Shown: positions 14,501 to 27,405 of the stretch, piece after piece | Numbering within the stretch: the first letter of the stretch is position 1 | Layout of the letters: each line of letters opens with the position of its first letter | From: Cymodocea nodosa | Taxonomy: Eukaryota; Streptophyta; Magnoliopsida; Alismatales; Cymodoceaceae | Direction: 5' to 3' | Assembly (NCBI GenBank): GCA_036874045.1 | Contig: JAZBRI010000004.1 | Span: 5,642,001-5,706,000, forward strand | Length of the DNA stretch: 64,000 bases | The notes under the pieces: model-generated | Database searches by the model: none | What the model was told of the DNA's origin: nothing | The model's input: only the letters and a program-made list of their open reading frames with translations | Translations under genes and position numbers: made by a program

Positions 14501-17500
14501 TTAATATGGGTACCAAGGAACCCAAGATTCACATAGAAGTCAATATCTTAGTTTTCCCTCTAGTGGATGGCTCAATCTTACACCATGTCTTCTACAGTTT
14601 CACCTATCTTCCACTAAACCAACTCACACCAAAATCCCAACACTTTCCAAATTCATTGGACCAAATCAAGTTGCTCAAGAAGATAGTTCTTGCCAGATTT
14701 ATTGTTGGAAAGATAACATGATGAGGCTAGACCTAAAACAAATGTAAGGTAGGTAAGTTGGGAAACAAAGTATAGGTTGATAAGCTTTGAAAAGATAATA
14801 TTTAAAACTATCATTTCATCAAAGAAACTTGTAAAGTTGGAGCTTAATAAGCTACATAAAAGAACAAAATGATAGGGTACCTCAAAAAAATTTCCATCCA
14901 AAGATAGCCTTTCAGATAAATCATAATAAAGGTAAGCTGCAGAATAGGCTACATGATTAGTCAATGGAACCTGCAGCCAAGATAACAAAAAACATAAAAT
15001 TATTTGCAAGAAACATCATTGAGATTGCTTTATAATAATCAGAGACTGAAATATTGTTGCCCATCTCTGTAAACTCACATTTGAGATCAAGGATGATGCA
15101 GCAGCTTCTACTTCCTCAGTAGTGACTTTATAACCCAAAGATCTTTTAGCATCATACATGTCAACTTGAGGCAAGATAAAATCAGATAGCAACAATTTCT
15201 GGAGAAAGCCTAGTGCAGCAGAAGGCATATCTTTTAGACTCTGTAACCAGACATCGAATGAATTAGCATCAATACCAATATTCTGTGATGCACTGTTTAT
15301 GAACTCTGTATCAATCGGTAAGGGACAGAGCGCATGGTTGAGCCTTCTATCTTGCCAGAGCATGGCAATGCATCTCTCCAATGGAAAGTTCTTTAGTTTC
15401 CAATACGTGATAGCTAATTTGAGAATCTCTATCTGAAATTCCATACAACCCTGCAGATGTATTTAGAGAAAAGGAAGATATTTAACAGGCAAATGGGTGT
15501 TATACTAAAAGGTCACAAATAAATTGATATGCCAGACAGTGGAAAGAGAAATACCCATTATAATATAAATGCAACTAAACCTAAGTGTTGTTTCAATGAG
15601 TGGAGAGTAGTTACCTTTAGGGACATCAAATCAGCTATGCTATAGAATAGAAGTATCGTGTTTTCTTTCATAAAATCGAAGTGATCATCATTGCAGAAGA
15701 GAACTTGGAAATTTACCCTTGACCATAAGTACAATGCAGAACGAATGTCATCTAAGATTGTCTGTATCAAGAGAAAAAATACATAAATTTAATCAAGAAA
15801 TTCATAAATGATGATTCCATGTTGCAAGTTTCAGTCTAGGCACAAAATTGTTGATGAACTAATATAGAAGGTTGCTGGAAGCACCTCTAGATTTTGATTG
15901 GCCTCATGGACACATTGAGCGCGCAAGCAATATGTGACAGCCAACTGATGATATGACAAATCTTTCCCAACATGACCAGCAAAAACACCTTTCTGTGCAA
16001 GAGACAAAAATGCTCAATGGAATCACCCCAAATGTGCGGTAATCTCTGGAAAAACATGACAAGAAATGAACTCACAAACAGAAGAATAGCTTCAGACAAA
16101 CAATGAATACAACTTTGTAATCCATCAAAGCCAGATGTTCTGAGAGATTTTCCCTTAATGACAAGTACTTTTGCCCTTTGTGATGAGAATTCCTCTGTAG
16201 CATAGATATCTTGGAGGAGAATATCAATGATTTTCCTTTGAATTGAATCACATAAATTTGGACTTTGAGCACCCATTTCCATGTAAGCTAAAAGCTCCTA
16301 TAAATGCAATAGTCAATTTGAAATAACCTTTTGGCATAAAAAGAACTCCATGTGAATAGTTGAAAACCAAGTAGTGGACAAAACCTGCTCCAATATGATG
16401 CCAATTGTATTCTTTGACATTTCTTTGTGATGATTTAATAGAAAATATAAAAGTGGAACATCATCTACTGTTCCCCAGTCCTTGATATCTCTACACATTA
16501 TCTAAACATTCCACAAGTGCAATGTGATTAAATCCTGTGCAAGTCTTGTAAAGAACAGTGGCATTTGTATGCATACCTTAACCCATGATTTCACCAAGTT
16601 GCAGGGGCTAATTAGTGAGTTTGAAATATTTTGTGCAGTGGCCCAAGCAAGGAGACTATTTACCATAAGATCACGAGTATCAACATTATTACATCGGCAT
16701 AATATGCCAAAGATGGCAGCACTTTTTCCACAGGCATCAGCCACAGCATCTTTGATAGCATCATTAGATGAAGTCATGCAGCTTCCCTTGGTTTCAGCCA
16801 AACTCATTTGGCAAATAAGTTTGACATGGGACCATACTGCTATACAACTCACACGCAATGCAATAGATGCCTCAAGGAAGAAAAACACAGAACATAAGTA
16901 CTAAACAGAAGACCAGCAACATTGAAAGAAATTTTTGAAAAAAAATGGATAATGGAAGATAAGAAACAATATGGATAAAAAATCCCTTTGTGGACGCTTT
17001 CATCTCTAGTTACTAGTTAGCCTTAGCTACACATGTAAAAGAAGCAAAATCTGAAAATTTCATCAAGTCCACGTGATCATCACTGATTATCCTCTATAAT
17101 ATGGGTAGAAGTGGTATTATCATGAGTGACACCGTACGAATAGTTTGTTGAATAATTTTTCGATCATGTGCAACCTCATCAAAATCTCTAGTCATTACTA
17201 CAAGTAATATCTTTAGTACCAAGTAATCACTATATAACATACAATAACATAATCACCAAATTTGGTGAAATTTAAGCCCATCAAACAATTTTGCTTTAGC
17301 TCCATTTATAATACATTCCAAGCAACATGAAGTGAAGCACCTAAATGCCCCATTGTGGTAATAACAAGCCTACATTATTGTTAAGAGTTATATACATGTA
17401 TTACAGTCCATTTGTTATTACTTGTACCAATGTTTATTAGGGTATCAGATATCCATTTATGCTAGGGTGTCCCTAATCCACCATATACACGTGTGTACAT

Positions 17501-20500
17501 ATATATATATATATATGCACACAAACTCAAAGGGAAGTGTTAAAGTTATATGCACGTATTAGAGTAGGGGTGTGAGTCGAGTGTCACTTGTTAACCCAAC
17601 CCAACCTATTATGAATGAGTTAAGACGATAGTTTTTATTCACTCATCTATTAACCTATTATTTCAGTAGATTAGGGAACAGGTTACATACACAACAGTGG
17701 TCTGATACCTATCTGACTGTTTCATAATTTTTATATTATTTACATAAAAATATCACAAACAATCTTTAACTTTACAATCTAATTTTAACTTCATAGATAT
17801 CTAATATTTTAGAAAATTCAATGAATAAATATATTATATATGACTAGAAATGTTTTATTACTAAAAACATTTATCTATAAGATATATTTATTTTTTTAGA
17901 ACTATGAGCTAAAATAATGCTTATTTAAATTTTTTTTATTTAATTTAGTCCATAGAAAAATCTTAAACATCCAAAAAAGATTAACCTCAACACAAAAAGT
18001 TCACCTATTTGACTTACTAGCCCAACCCTAATTTGTTGCTCTAGATCAAGTCATGTCAAGTTAAGGTGAAGTATTCAAAAAACAGGTTGTAAACTAACCC
18101 ACTACCTTGAAATGAGTTGGGTGACAAGTTAAGCAATAACCAATTCTAGCTTCACTTGCTTACACTCCTACATTAGCGTCCATAAATTATTATTTGTATT
18201 AGTGGATTAGTGGGTTATCAAATATCCATTTATTCTAAAGTGTCCTTAATCCATTATATATATGTATTTATCCTCTCATTTGTGAATAGCACACCCTTAT
18301 TCCACAATAATATTCTTCTTTTTGCAAAAAGTCATGAGGGCAAGTCTAGGTGCAATTGTATGATGTCTTCATTGAGACCTTAAGAAATGAATTAGGATTG
18401 TATAAAATAACTACTCCACTTTTGAAGCTAAGACCATGCACAATTAAACCCTTCCCATACCACACAGGTGAAACCCTAGTCCATTATGTTCACCCTTTCC
18501 AAAAAGTCATGGTTAATAACATATGAATACTAAGACAAATGCATAGTACAAATTCCTAACTATATGCATGAAATAAGAGACTTAATTTTGGATTGATAAG
18601 TTGAGAAAAAATCACCTCTCTTTTGATGCAATTGAAGGTTAGGTATTTAAATATGGTTCATTTTTTAGTGAATTATGAGTAATGATGCATATTCTATCCA
18701 CGATTCAACATGTGTTTCTAGTATATGCTTACTACCGCATGCCATGTTCCACCCAGAGTCATGATGTATATAGTAAATAGGGTACCCTAGCATTGTCAAC
18801 AATGTGACTACCTGTTCCACCTGTTTAACATTGTATAGTGTTGCTCCAGTATTATAAAGTGAGGAAACAAGAAACTTCAGTTCCTGTGCCTTCATCCATT
18901 CACTTGAAATCAGATTAACCACCCAGGCCTCAATGTCCTACATTAAAATATAATGAACTAAAGTTAACAGCATCTAAGATCTTCTACCAGTCAGTTTCAA
19001 GAGAAAACTGCTACAATAAAAAGAATTAAACCTTTTTCTTCCTGTTGGTCCCGATGGAGATTTTTAAAGCAGTAACAATGGCAACTAACAATGATCCACG
19101 GCTCTCACTCAACCGCACCCTTTGCTTGTCAGTCATTTCAACAGATCTATACAAAAATGCAAATAGATCAATTGTAACTGTATCCCTGCTTGTAAAGAAC
19201 TAAACATATACTATAAGGTCATAAACAATAATGTGTGCTTATGAAAAACAAGTGCAACAACCCAAAGAAATTATAAATCTCAAATCATCAGTATATGAAT
19301 TATGAAAGAGACTATGTATTTACCTGTCCATTACAAAATATAGATTATAGAACTGATTAAACATATCATATATATTAGCTGTGTTCGGTGATAATTGAAT
19401 GGGTTTCCCTTCAGAAACCATGTCCTTCCAAGCAACGGTTATGAAATTCCCAAGTGACTTGCATGAAAATTCCAATGCATTGAAACATGAGAGTAAGGAA
19501 AGTTTTCCATGCCCCTGTTGGCAAGCACTGAAATTTGTAGACATCTGGTCCTTAGACATTACACAATTAATGCCCAAAAATGAGCCATTAGAGAATAAGT
19601 TACATGAAAGAAAATCCAATGAATTGATTAAAACTAGATCACAATCTCGACTGCCAATCAAGTATGTGAAGGCAGACCAATCATCCAAATTTCCGGAATG
19701 ATTACTCTGACCACCAGTAGCAGAAAAATACAATCCAATAGCATAAAGTTTGAGGATCGAGGTGATTGTGGAGAAACCCTGGAGAAAAATTACAATTGCA
19801 AATAAATTTAACCATTTATAAACTAATATATTAAACAAATAACCCAATATACCAAATAGCAAATGCAAGATTACATGCCTCAACAGGATCACAACCTACG
19901 TCAGATAGAAGCTTGAAAGCATCTTTAGATATGTCGATTCTTGCACCAGACAAACTTTCAACGCAGTAAAAAATACATTCAAAAATATCATTAACATTGT
20001 GAGCTACATCTACCTGCCAAAACATCAAGATGATGAACAACTCTTTGATAAAATAAAAGAGAGAGTCTATGATATCCTAAAAATCTTTAATCTTCACAAT
20101 TAATTTAAATACACAGATGGTGAGATTTATATCTAAAGATAGACATTTCAAACCAACAGAAGTGAGTTATTTCCTTATGAGAGTAGTTGTGGCCTTGTGG
20201 GCATAATAGAAATTTCCAAAATAAAATAAAATAAAAACCTAGTGAACAAATAGTAAATATGGATAAATAGAGAGAAAAAGATACATATAACCGTAATTAT
20301 CAAGGCTACTCACCTTGTTGTCTTGGGCTACCAAGCTAAGCTAAACAAGTCCTCAAGAGTTAGATTGGGTTAGGTGATCACCTTATTATACTTTCATCAC
20401 CTCATCACCTTAACCTTTTATTTTTCTATTTTGGCTACTTAATGTCAATTTCTTTCTTTTTAATTCTTGTGCTTTGTTTCTATACCCTCTTCTTTGTCTA

Positions 20501-23500
20501 TTCTTGGTATTATTCTTGACTCTCTTCTCCTTTACTTTCATCTTTTTTTTAAATTTTTCATACAAATAAATGAGTTATGTTTTCTTATTTGTAGATACAT
20601 AGAAATTTATCCTATTTATCTCTCTACACATTTTCTATACATACACAGGCAAAGTCATGTATACTGCTAAAACCCTATTTATTTGTTAGAATTTCTTTAA
20701 ACATTCAATATTGTATAATATGACTAGAACACACATATAAAGTATGTTATTAATATTATACCTTTTGTGTATTGTAGTTTTTATAGTATTTGATTATATT
20801 AACACCTATAGTTGAATGAGTGGATCATCATTGCTATTATATCCTTTATTGCAATACTTCACTTGGGCTATCAACTTGCCTCTTGCCTCAAGCATTTTTA
20901 AGGGATGTTGTCTTCAGATCACCTTTGGTTTTGATTGCTTTGCATATTGCTAACCCCACATTTGAGATTAAAGAATTTGTTAATTGTTGTTGTATAGGAA
21001 TAAATAGTGCACATAAGGAATGAAACTTGTAAACATTAATGATTTTCAATCACATTTATTGTTTTTTTAAGACCCAGACTGCCAACAACCTGTTACAATT
21101 TAGTTGTGTTAGTCCTTTCAGTTAGTAGTCAAGTAATTGGATGTGATAAATGATGAGTTGGTTGATTATCAAGACCTTAGCAATAGGGTTTAAATCGTCA
21201 TGGGAAGTGTAGTAGAGTTCATTGTCATGCTATGTAGTTGAAAGGTGTGAAGGTTGATCGCTCTTGAAATCAATCTTGCTCCTCAACCTTTCTTCCATTT
21301 CGATGATTCCTTCATAAAGTCCACCATAGATCCAAATGACTCTCATTGCTATAATCTCTTATCTCTCATCCAATGGAATTGACCTATCAACTTGGGTGAC
21401 AACTCATCAACTTGGTACTTGAACTAATAGAGCACTGATAGATACTTTATTGGGAAAAAAGTAACAATAGCTCGGCCTGTGCATATACGTGGCCTCAAAA
21501 CACCATTTCACCTTCTTGCTTGTTTTAAGGAAAGAGAATCTTGTCAATCAATATACATGAGAATCCAAAAGAAATTTTCTGTTCCATGAAAAAATTATAA
21601 AAAAAGGAAACCAAAAGGAAAGTCCATATCATCCCAAGTACTAACTATCAAATCACCCCAATCTTCTCCAAGAAGTGAATGGAATAGTATCTATTATTGG
21701 CTAGTACATGTTTACATTTAAGTCTTTAATGAGCTTGTTACTTAGATCATTGGTGACCACAACAAAGACTGAGTGAGAAATATTTCAAATAGCCTTTAAG
21801 GAATAAAAATAGTCACATATAAACAAGGGGGAAGGACGACTCTGAATTACAATCTAGATTGGATTTACTTTCTGAAAAGATATGTCAATTTTCAACACCA
21901 GTTAAAAGTTGATTAATTGAATATTTCCTAAAATTCTATTTCAGTGAAATATAAACCACTCAATTCAAAGAGTTTTTGTCTTATAGATGTGAGTTGATTA
22001 GATGAATGCTGAGTTGTTTTGTTTCTTTGAAATATGTTAATAGACTATTCTTTGGGCCATGGTTGAATTATTTTCTTTCAGCTTCATTCTCATTAATTGG
22101 ATAATTCATTGATGAGCTTTGCAGTTGTGTTTTGCATAATCATTGTGACCTAGAAGTTACTCCATTGTGAACAGGAGAGCATAAGTTCAAATCCAAAGAA
22201 ATACATTTTACAAATGAAGGTCAGGTCACTTACAAACAGACCCTCCCTGGCATAGACCATGCCTAGCATAGTTATTGAGATGAACACTTGAACACTAAAG
22301 TACCATATTCACCCATGATTTTTATAAAGAATCATTACTTTAAATGGAACATTGGACATTATAGCCTTCCTAGTAACCATCATCACCACTTTGGAAAGCT
22401 TCTCTAGCAACTTTTGCACCTCCAACAAGCTTTCCAATGAGCCATAACAATGTTTCCAACCACCAAACAGTGATTATCTAGCAGCTTTTGGACTTTCCAG
22501 AGTGCTCCTATCCTTTGACCTCTCCTTTGATACATATTGCAATTCACAAGGTAAGGCATATTTGCATATGTTTTCTTGTTTATAAATTTTTTTTGTATTT
22601 TCCGATGTTCAGGTTTGTTTTCCAGAATTTTACATTTATATCATCATGTTTCACAACCATATTATGATTTCTATCACACATGTTATTAACAAACTTAACC
22701 CATCACACCTTATTTTATTCATATTTTTATAATATTTCATAAATTTCAGCAATTAAAATCTACAAATTCTAAGGCTTTAGACTTTTACTTTTTGGAAAAA
22801 TATATAAAAAATCTAAGCATGTCCTGAATCTACAATATAGATAAGCTTCGATTATGGTCTGATATTTGAAAAGCATGTCTATAATATGACTCTCTGTGTC
22901 TATAAGCATACCTTGCATTTGCATAAAATTAATCTTTTAAAGAATCTCAGCATGTCCAGAATAATCAAATATCGGTTTTCCCCCTTCAGGTCAAAGGAGG
23001 AGCATATTCTACAAGATATCTGTCATTCACAAATGAAATAATCAACCATTACTTAGAATATACTTGAAATATAGCTTGTTTGAAAAATATTTGCAACTAA
23101 AAATAATATTTATACATTTGGCAATTGATCTCTCAATGATGTTTTTGAGCACTCGCGCAATGTCAACGTACAAAAACGCTGCACAAGGTTTACATTGAAA
23201 TGTATGGATTCTCTAACTAAGAAAAGTGAGCATTTGTACAAAGCATTTGCAAGTGCTAATCGGCATTTCCCGTATGCATCTGTATCTAGAGCTCTATGAA
23301 ATAATTCACACGTTAGAGAGGGGGCAGTGAAATCTTTGTGCAATAAAAGACCATAGTAGTTGAAAACTTGTCAGAGCTTTCTCAAAGGAAAAGTAAAATA
23401 AATAACCTGAGCCATGGCTGCAACTCTTCCGCAAGAGCAATAATTCGATCATAGGAAGCACCATCTTTCCTCTTGCTCTTAAAACTACACCCAACAATGC

Positions 23501-24281
23501 TTATAGAAATCTCCACGACCAATGCAGAAAGATCAGGATCACCACTCTCTTCACTCTCGTCGTGAAATGTGGGAAGAAAATGAGCATCCACTTTCCCTGT
23601 TTTCCCCCTAATTCCTCTTTGGGTGGCTGGACCGGCCGGATTTATAACTTCTCTGAGACTCTCGAGAAGAGAGAAGGCCATTTCTTCGGCCTCGTCGTAT
23701 TTACCACACGCTTCTAGGCAACAAACCAACCGGCTCCTCTGGAAATGCACCGAGTAAGGCTTTCCCGCCAAACACGGCATAACGCACTGTAAACAATCAA
23801 CGGCAAGTTTATACCCTCTAAGTAACTCATCGACTACACGATCCTTCTCCACGTCTTCATCTCCTACTCTTCCTCCTCCTCTACCCTGGTCGCCGCTCCC
23901 CTTGGAGAGATTCTTAACGATGGAATGCAGAAGCTTCATAAGTTGGGAGAGGAACGGGAGGAACTGTTTCGCAAGGGAGCGGAGGTGTCCGGCAGCGTTC
24001 TCGGCTTCTCTTTCTTCGCTTTTTTTCTTCCTCCGGGTTTTGTTTTTCTTCTTGTTGGTTACTTCGGCGTCGAGAAAGTCGTTTGGAATGAGGTCGGCGA
24101 ATGGGATGAGGAAGGAGGAGATCTGGCGGTAGATTCCTCTATAGGAAGAACAGTTCGAGAGAGCTGCGATGATGGAAGATCCATCGGGTGCTAGGGCGGC
24201 GTCCATGGCGGTCGTCGGCGAAGACGAGGGGCGGCCTCGACTGTGTTTTGAATGTTTTTTTTTGGGCGCACTTTTTTCCAT
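4777..24281 (-). CDS. ESP1: Separase (cysteine protease of clan CD, family C50), complete gene
   Basis: Separase cuts the cohesin kleisin at anaphase and releases sister chromatids. My exon model (plus coordinates, 5' to 3'): 23407-24281, 23116-23293, 22912-23019, 19879-20013, 19324-19778, 19032-19146, 18812-18937, 16577-16870, 16385-16501, 16076-16297, 15885-15992, 15615-15761, 15079-15450, 14881-14970, 11811-12071, 11604-11727, 10785-11516, 10397-10634, 10087-10189, 9757-9945, 8151-8206, 7499-8062, 6939-7338, 6308-6547, 5498-5585, 4777-5300. Phases agree at every junction; the sum is 6861 nt, about 2286 residues, close to the roughly 2180 of Arabidopsis ESP. The N-terminal two thirds is the helical-repeat arm (for example [36 protein letters not shown]). 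The last 180 residues are the protease, with FGHGSG and MGCSSG. The start could instead be ATG 24206 (GCCATGG context). The donor of exon 4 is uncertain: GC-AG at 19878, or GT earlier. Confidence 0.93.
8207..9756 (-). other. Separase intron of 1.55 kb
   Basis: AT-rich DNA between the exons 9757-9945 and 8151-8206. It contains several related short AT-rich sentences around 9270-9430 and 9440-9610 (each with an 'aaaatcaga/atataggtg ... aaggtaccctt/ccttaatgt' pattern), suggesting a local imperfect duplication of about 190 bp. No coding content was seen. Confidence 0.4.
12072..14880 (-). other. Separase intron of 2.8 kb
   Basis: The protein reads through cleanly across it (DGNFFE to [12 protein letters not shown]), so no exon is missing. 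The interior holds AT-rich unique-looking sequence and no ORF with recognisable content. A short perfect inverted repeat, ATGAGCC/GGCTCAT, sits at 12252-12267. Confidence 0.5.
17383..18270. repeat. Tandem duplication of about 158 bp, second copy split by a MITE
   Basis: Copy A spans about 17383-17540 and begins AAGAGTTATATACATGTATTACAG. Copy B begins at about 17541 with AAAGTTATATGCACGTATTAGAG, is interrupted at 17565, and resumes at 18171. Both copies share the later phrases ATATCCATTTAT, GTGTCC, CTAATCC and CATATA. The unit lies inside the separase intron 16871-18811... on the plus strand, and has no coding role that I can see. Confidence 0.65.
17565..18170. mobile_element. Non-autonomous hAT-like MITE, about 606 bp
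   Basis: The element starts TAGGGGTGTGAGTCGAGTG and ends with the imperfect inverse, CACTTGCTTACACTCCTA, giving terminal inverted repeats of about 18 bp. The flanks are TATTAGAG (17557-17564) and CATTAGCG (18171-18178), a diverged 8-bp target-site duplication, which is the size used by hAT transposases. The uninterrupted sister copy of the duplication supplies the empty site (TATTACAG). The interior has no transposase ORF and is rich in AACCCAACC-type words common in plant hAT MITEs. Confidence 0.65.
20014..22911 (-). other. Separase intron of 2.9 kb
   Basis: This lies between exon 22912-23019 ([20 protein letters not shown]) and exon 19879-20013 ([11 protein letters not shown]). The junction reads CKCK then VDVAHN in phase 0. 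It contains a SINE-like relic near 22.2 kb. The rest is AT-rich with no recognised coding content. Confidence 0.5.
22145..22265 (+). mobile_element. Au-type SINE relic (tRNA-derived)
   Basis: The sequence runs GTGACCTAGAAGTTACTCC, then AAGTTCAAATCC (B-box-like), then GAAGGTCAGGTCACTTAC and AAACAGACCCTCC. From memory this follows the order of plant Au SINEs (GTGACCTAGAGGTCACGAGTTC ... GGGTAAGGCTGCGTAC ... AGACCC). It is diverged, inside a separase intron, and in antisense orientation to that gene. Confidence 0.45.
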
Positions 24282-27200
24282 TACGGTCTTGTGCTGAAGT
24301 CTTTTCGTTGCTACTTCAGATCTGAACCGTTGGACGCGAAGTGGATGGTGCAGATCTGCCGGAATAGTAAATATTCTGGATTTTATAGTTACGACAGTAA
24401 TTTTTAAAACATTTACGTCAATTATCTTATAACCAAAAAAATTTAACGCAGTACGTTTAGATTGAACGTAAAACCACATCGAATTGAAGGAAAAAATAAA
24501 GTCTATTGCTTTCATGTTTCATTGGTTTTCTTTTCGTTACATTTATTTTAATTTTCTTTCATTCCATAACATAGATAAATAAATAAATACCCTTTTATTA
24601 TTTTAGAAATCTTCGTGTTGTTCGTTATTTGTAAAGATGATGTTTTGAATTGTGTATAGCTTACAGTAATGTTAAAAATATCATTCATCTTTATTCATAT
24701 CCTAAGCTTTTTTTTGTTCGTGTATCAATATACCATTATATATGACATTATTTGTTAAAAATGATGTCTCTCTCTCAGTTAGTTTTTTCTCCTTTTTTTA
24801 TTATTTTATTATTCCTTCGCATTATTTTTTCTCTCTTGAATATTTGGTTCTCTTTTAATTTTCATATTTCACATCATTATTGGCTTCATCTTTCATGTAC
24901 ATTTTTATAAAGATTTTATGTCATTTAGGTGTTTGTGTATTTAAAAAATGGTAAAAAAAATGATAGAATATTACAAAAAATTGTGAAAATAAAAATGATA
25001 AAAAGTTAGTACAAAATCAAAATCTTTGTATACATAACAAAAAATGATAGAATTTGAAATACATGTGTTTGTATACAAAATTAAAAATAACAAAAAATTA
25101 TAAAATATAAAATATTAAAATTAATAAATTAAATATTTTTTATATTTAACTACAATATAGAGAATAATAAAATTTGTTTAATATATCTCTCATAATATTA
25201 ATTCTCATCTACTAATGACATAAACAATTTTTATATCAAAATTACATATTGTTAATATATTTTATGATAATTTATATTTTTTATTATTTAATTTTTCATC
25301 AAGTTTAGATATCATAAAATGAAAGAAAAAAAAATTTATATACAGGGAGAAAGTAATGAAATTTTTTGAAAATTCATTTGATATACAAACGCTAAAAAAA
25401 AATAAAATTTTTTCTATCATTTTCCTTTTTAACGATTTTTACTATTTTATAAGTACACAAATATTTCAATTCTAATTCTACAATAAAACTTTTATTTTCA
25501 AAAAGTTATGAGATAATATTTATTGAGTTTACATGATATTAGGATATGTTTATTTAGTGTAATGAAAATATTGGATTTTTAAAGAATAATACTGTAACTA
25601 TAAATCAAAAAGTAACAGTAAATTGAGATTAGTGTTTAATAAGAGATGATTTACTTTTTTTTATCTTTTTCAAACTTTGTATTTAAGGTGAAGTTTTCCA
25701 TATATATCTATATTACGTATATATTATGCAAATTGAATCAAAATAGTGAGATTGAATTAAAATCATACCAGTAACATAAATAAACATATATTAAAAAATC
25801 ATACCAAAATAGTGAAATTGATAGCGACACAGACAATGTAAGATAAACTTTCACAGGTAACGATAATACAAGAGACAGTAAATAATACAAAATATAGCAA
25901 CACCAATCGATGTAAGAGCAACTACTACAGGCGACTTAACATAACGAAGTGCAAGAGATTGACAAATGCAACGAACACAAAAAACGATGTAGTGATTCGC
26001 ACATTCACCATTGATGATTCCTGATTACTCGATCGTACATTTAACAAGGGTACGATCATCAAAATTAGAAAAGATGGACAAACAAACAAAAAGCATAGAC
26101 AAAATCCGTGTTTTTTTCGATGATATTCGCTACAATCGAATTCACAGCTCATCTGTAAATCCGACTATTCATCCATACATATTTGAATTTTATGTCGCAC
26201 GCTAGCTATGTAATTGACACGACGTAGAAATCAAAAGCACATTTACTAAAACTTATAAATAATGAATATGACTGTGATGTCATTTATTGATCGTGCTTTT
26301 GAGATGTCTTCTTTATATTTTACGACGTCACTTTTAGGTATTTTTCTTCGTTTATTCTTAGGGGATTTGAGGAAAAATATGTTAGAAAGGAATATGAGAG
26401 AAATTAGTGAAAAAATATGGTATATTTGTGATTAACGAAAAGTTTTTTTTTTTTTTCATTATTACTTTTTAGAAAAAAATTTATAAGAGTAAAGAGAATT
26501 ATTCAAGTTAAAAGATCTGAAAGCGACAAAAAAATGAAAAAGAAAAAATATTTTGTTAAATTGATATGTTAAAAAAGATAAAATAATAATAATAAATTTT
26601 TACAATATATTAACTTTGTAACATATAATATATTTTTATAAAAAATATAAATATTTTTAATTTTTATAAATTTAAGATATCTACAAATATTTTTATGCTA
26701 TTCATTCATATTTTATTATCTTTTGTTATTTTTTCAACATCTTACTTTTCAACCGCTGTCAGCTAGATTGTGTCATATAAAAAAAATGATGACCAACATG
26801 TAATTGCTGTTACATCATTTATAGGTTTGTAAAATTACATATTTCTCCTCACATGTCATCATTTTGGTTTGTGACGTTACATAGATGTGTAATGTGTTGC
26901 CTTGCTTATGGCAATTATGCGGTCATCCCACGACGGAACACATGACGTGAAACATTTACCTTTCAAATATATATCGTTGGCCCATAACCCAGATAATTTC
27001 TCATTTCTGCGGTTTTTTCAGAAAAATTAGATTTGACTGCGTCACTGTTGAGTCTTGACAATTACAAAGGACAAAAATGATACTAATCTTGAATCCCAGT
27101 GAGGAAAGAGACCCAATTAAGAAAGAAATGAATCATTTTCTTTAATAAAATGGACGGGAGTACATCACATTCCTATTCCATCGCTGAGGGAGATATGACA

Positions 27201-27350
27201 GCTAAAAAAAACGTATTCATGTCCACGCCAACTTAATTATAATAATAGACGATAAAAATCATATGAGAGATAAACGTAATTTATTTTAGTAATATAAAAT
27301 ATGCATGATCCGAGTCCCATGCGGCGAGTGCCTGAACTTCCGAGGAATCG
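24282..27350. other. AT-rich intergenic region and separase promoter side
   Basis: The first 200 bases upstream of 24281 should hold the separase 5' UTR and promoter, but I see no clear TATA box. From 24.5 to 26.9 kb the DNA is extremely AT-rich, with homopolymer runs and only chance frames. No gene is supported. Confidence 0.55.
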
Positions 27351-27405
27351 GTCTTGTGTCCTGCGGACACGATACAAGCACAACGCGAAGTAGCACGACG
27401 ACAGC

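Noticed and set aside
16524-16904. Plus-strand frame of 126 codons
   Set aside because: It is the antisense shadow of a separase exon (16577-16870).
23334-23343. Upstream acceptor for separase exon 2 giving HKDFTAPSL
   Set aside because: The intron would be about 70 bp and the phase does not fit; the acceptor at 23294 with a CTAAC branch-like site fits both phase and protein.
23902-24194. Overlapping plus-strand frames
   Set aside because: They are antisense shadows of separase exon 1.
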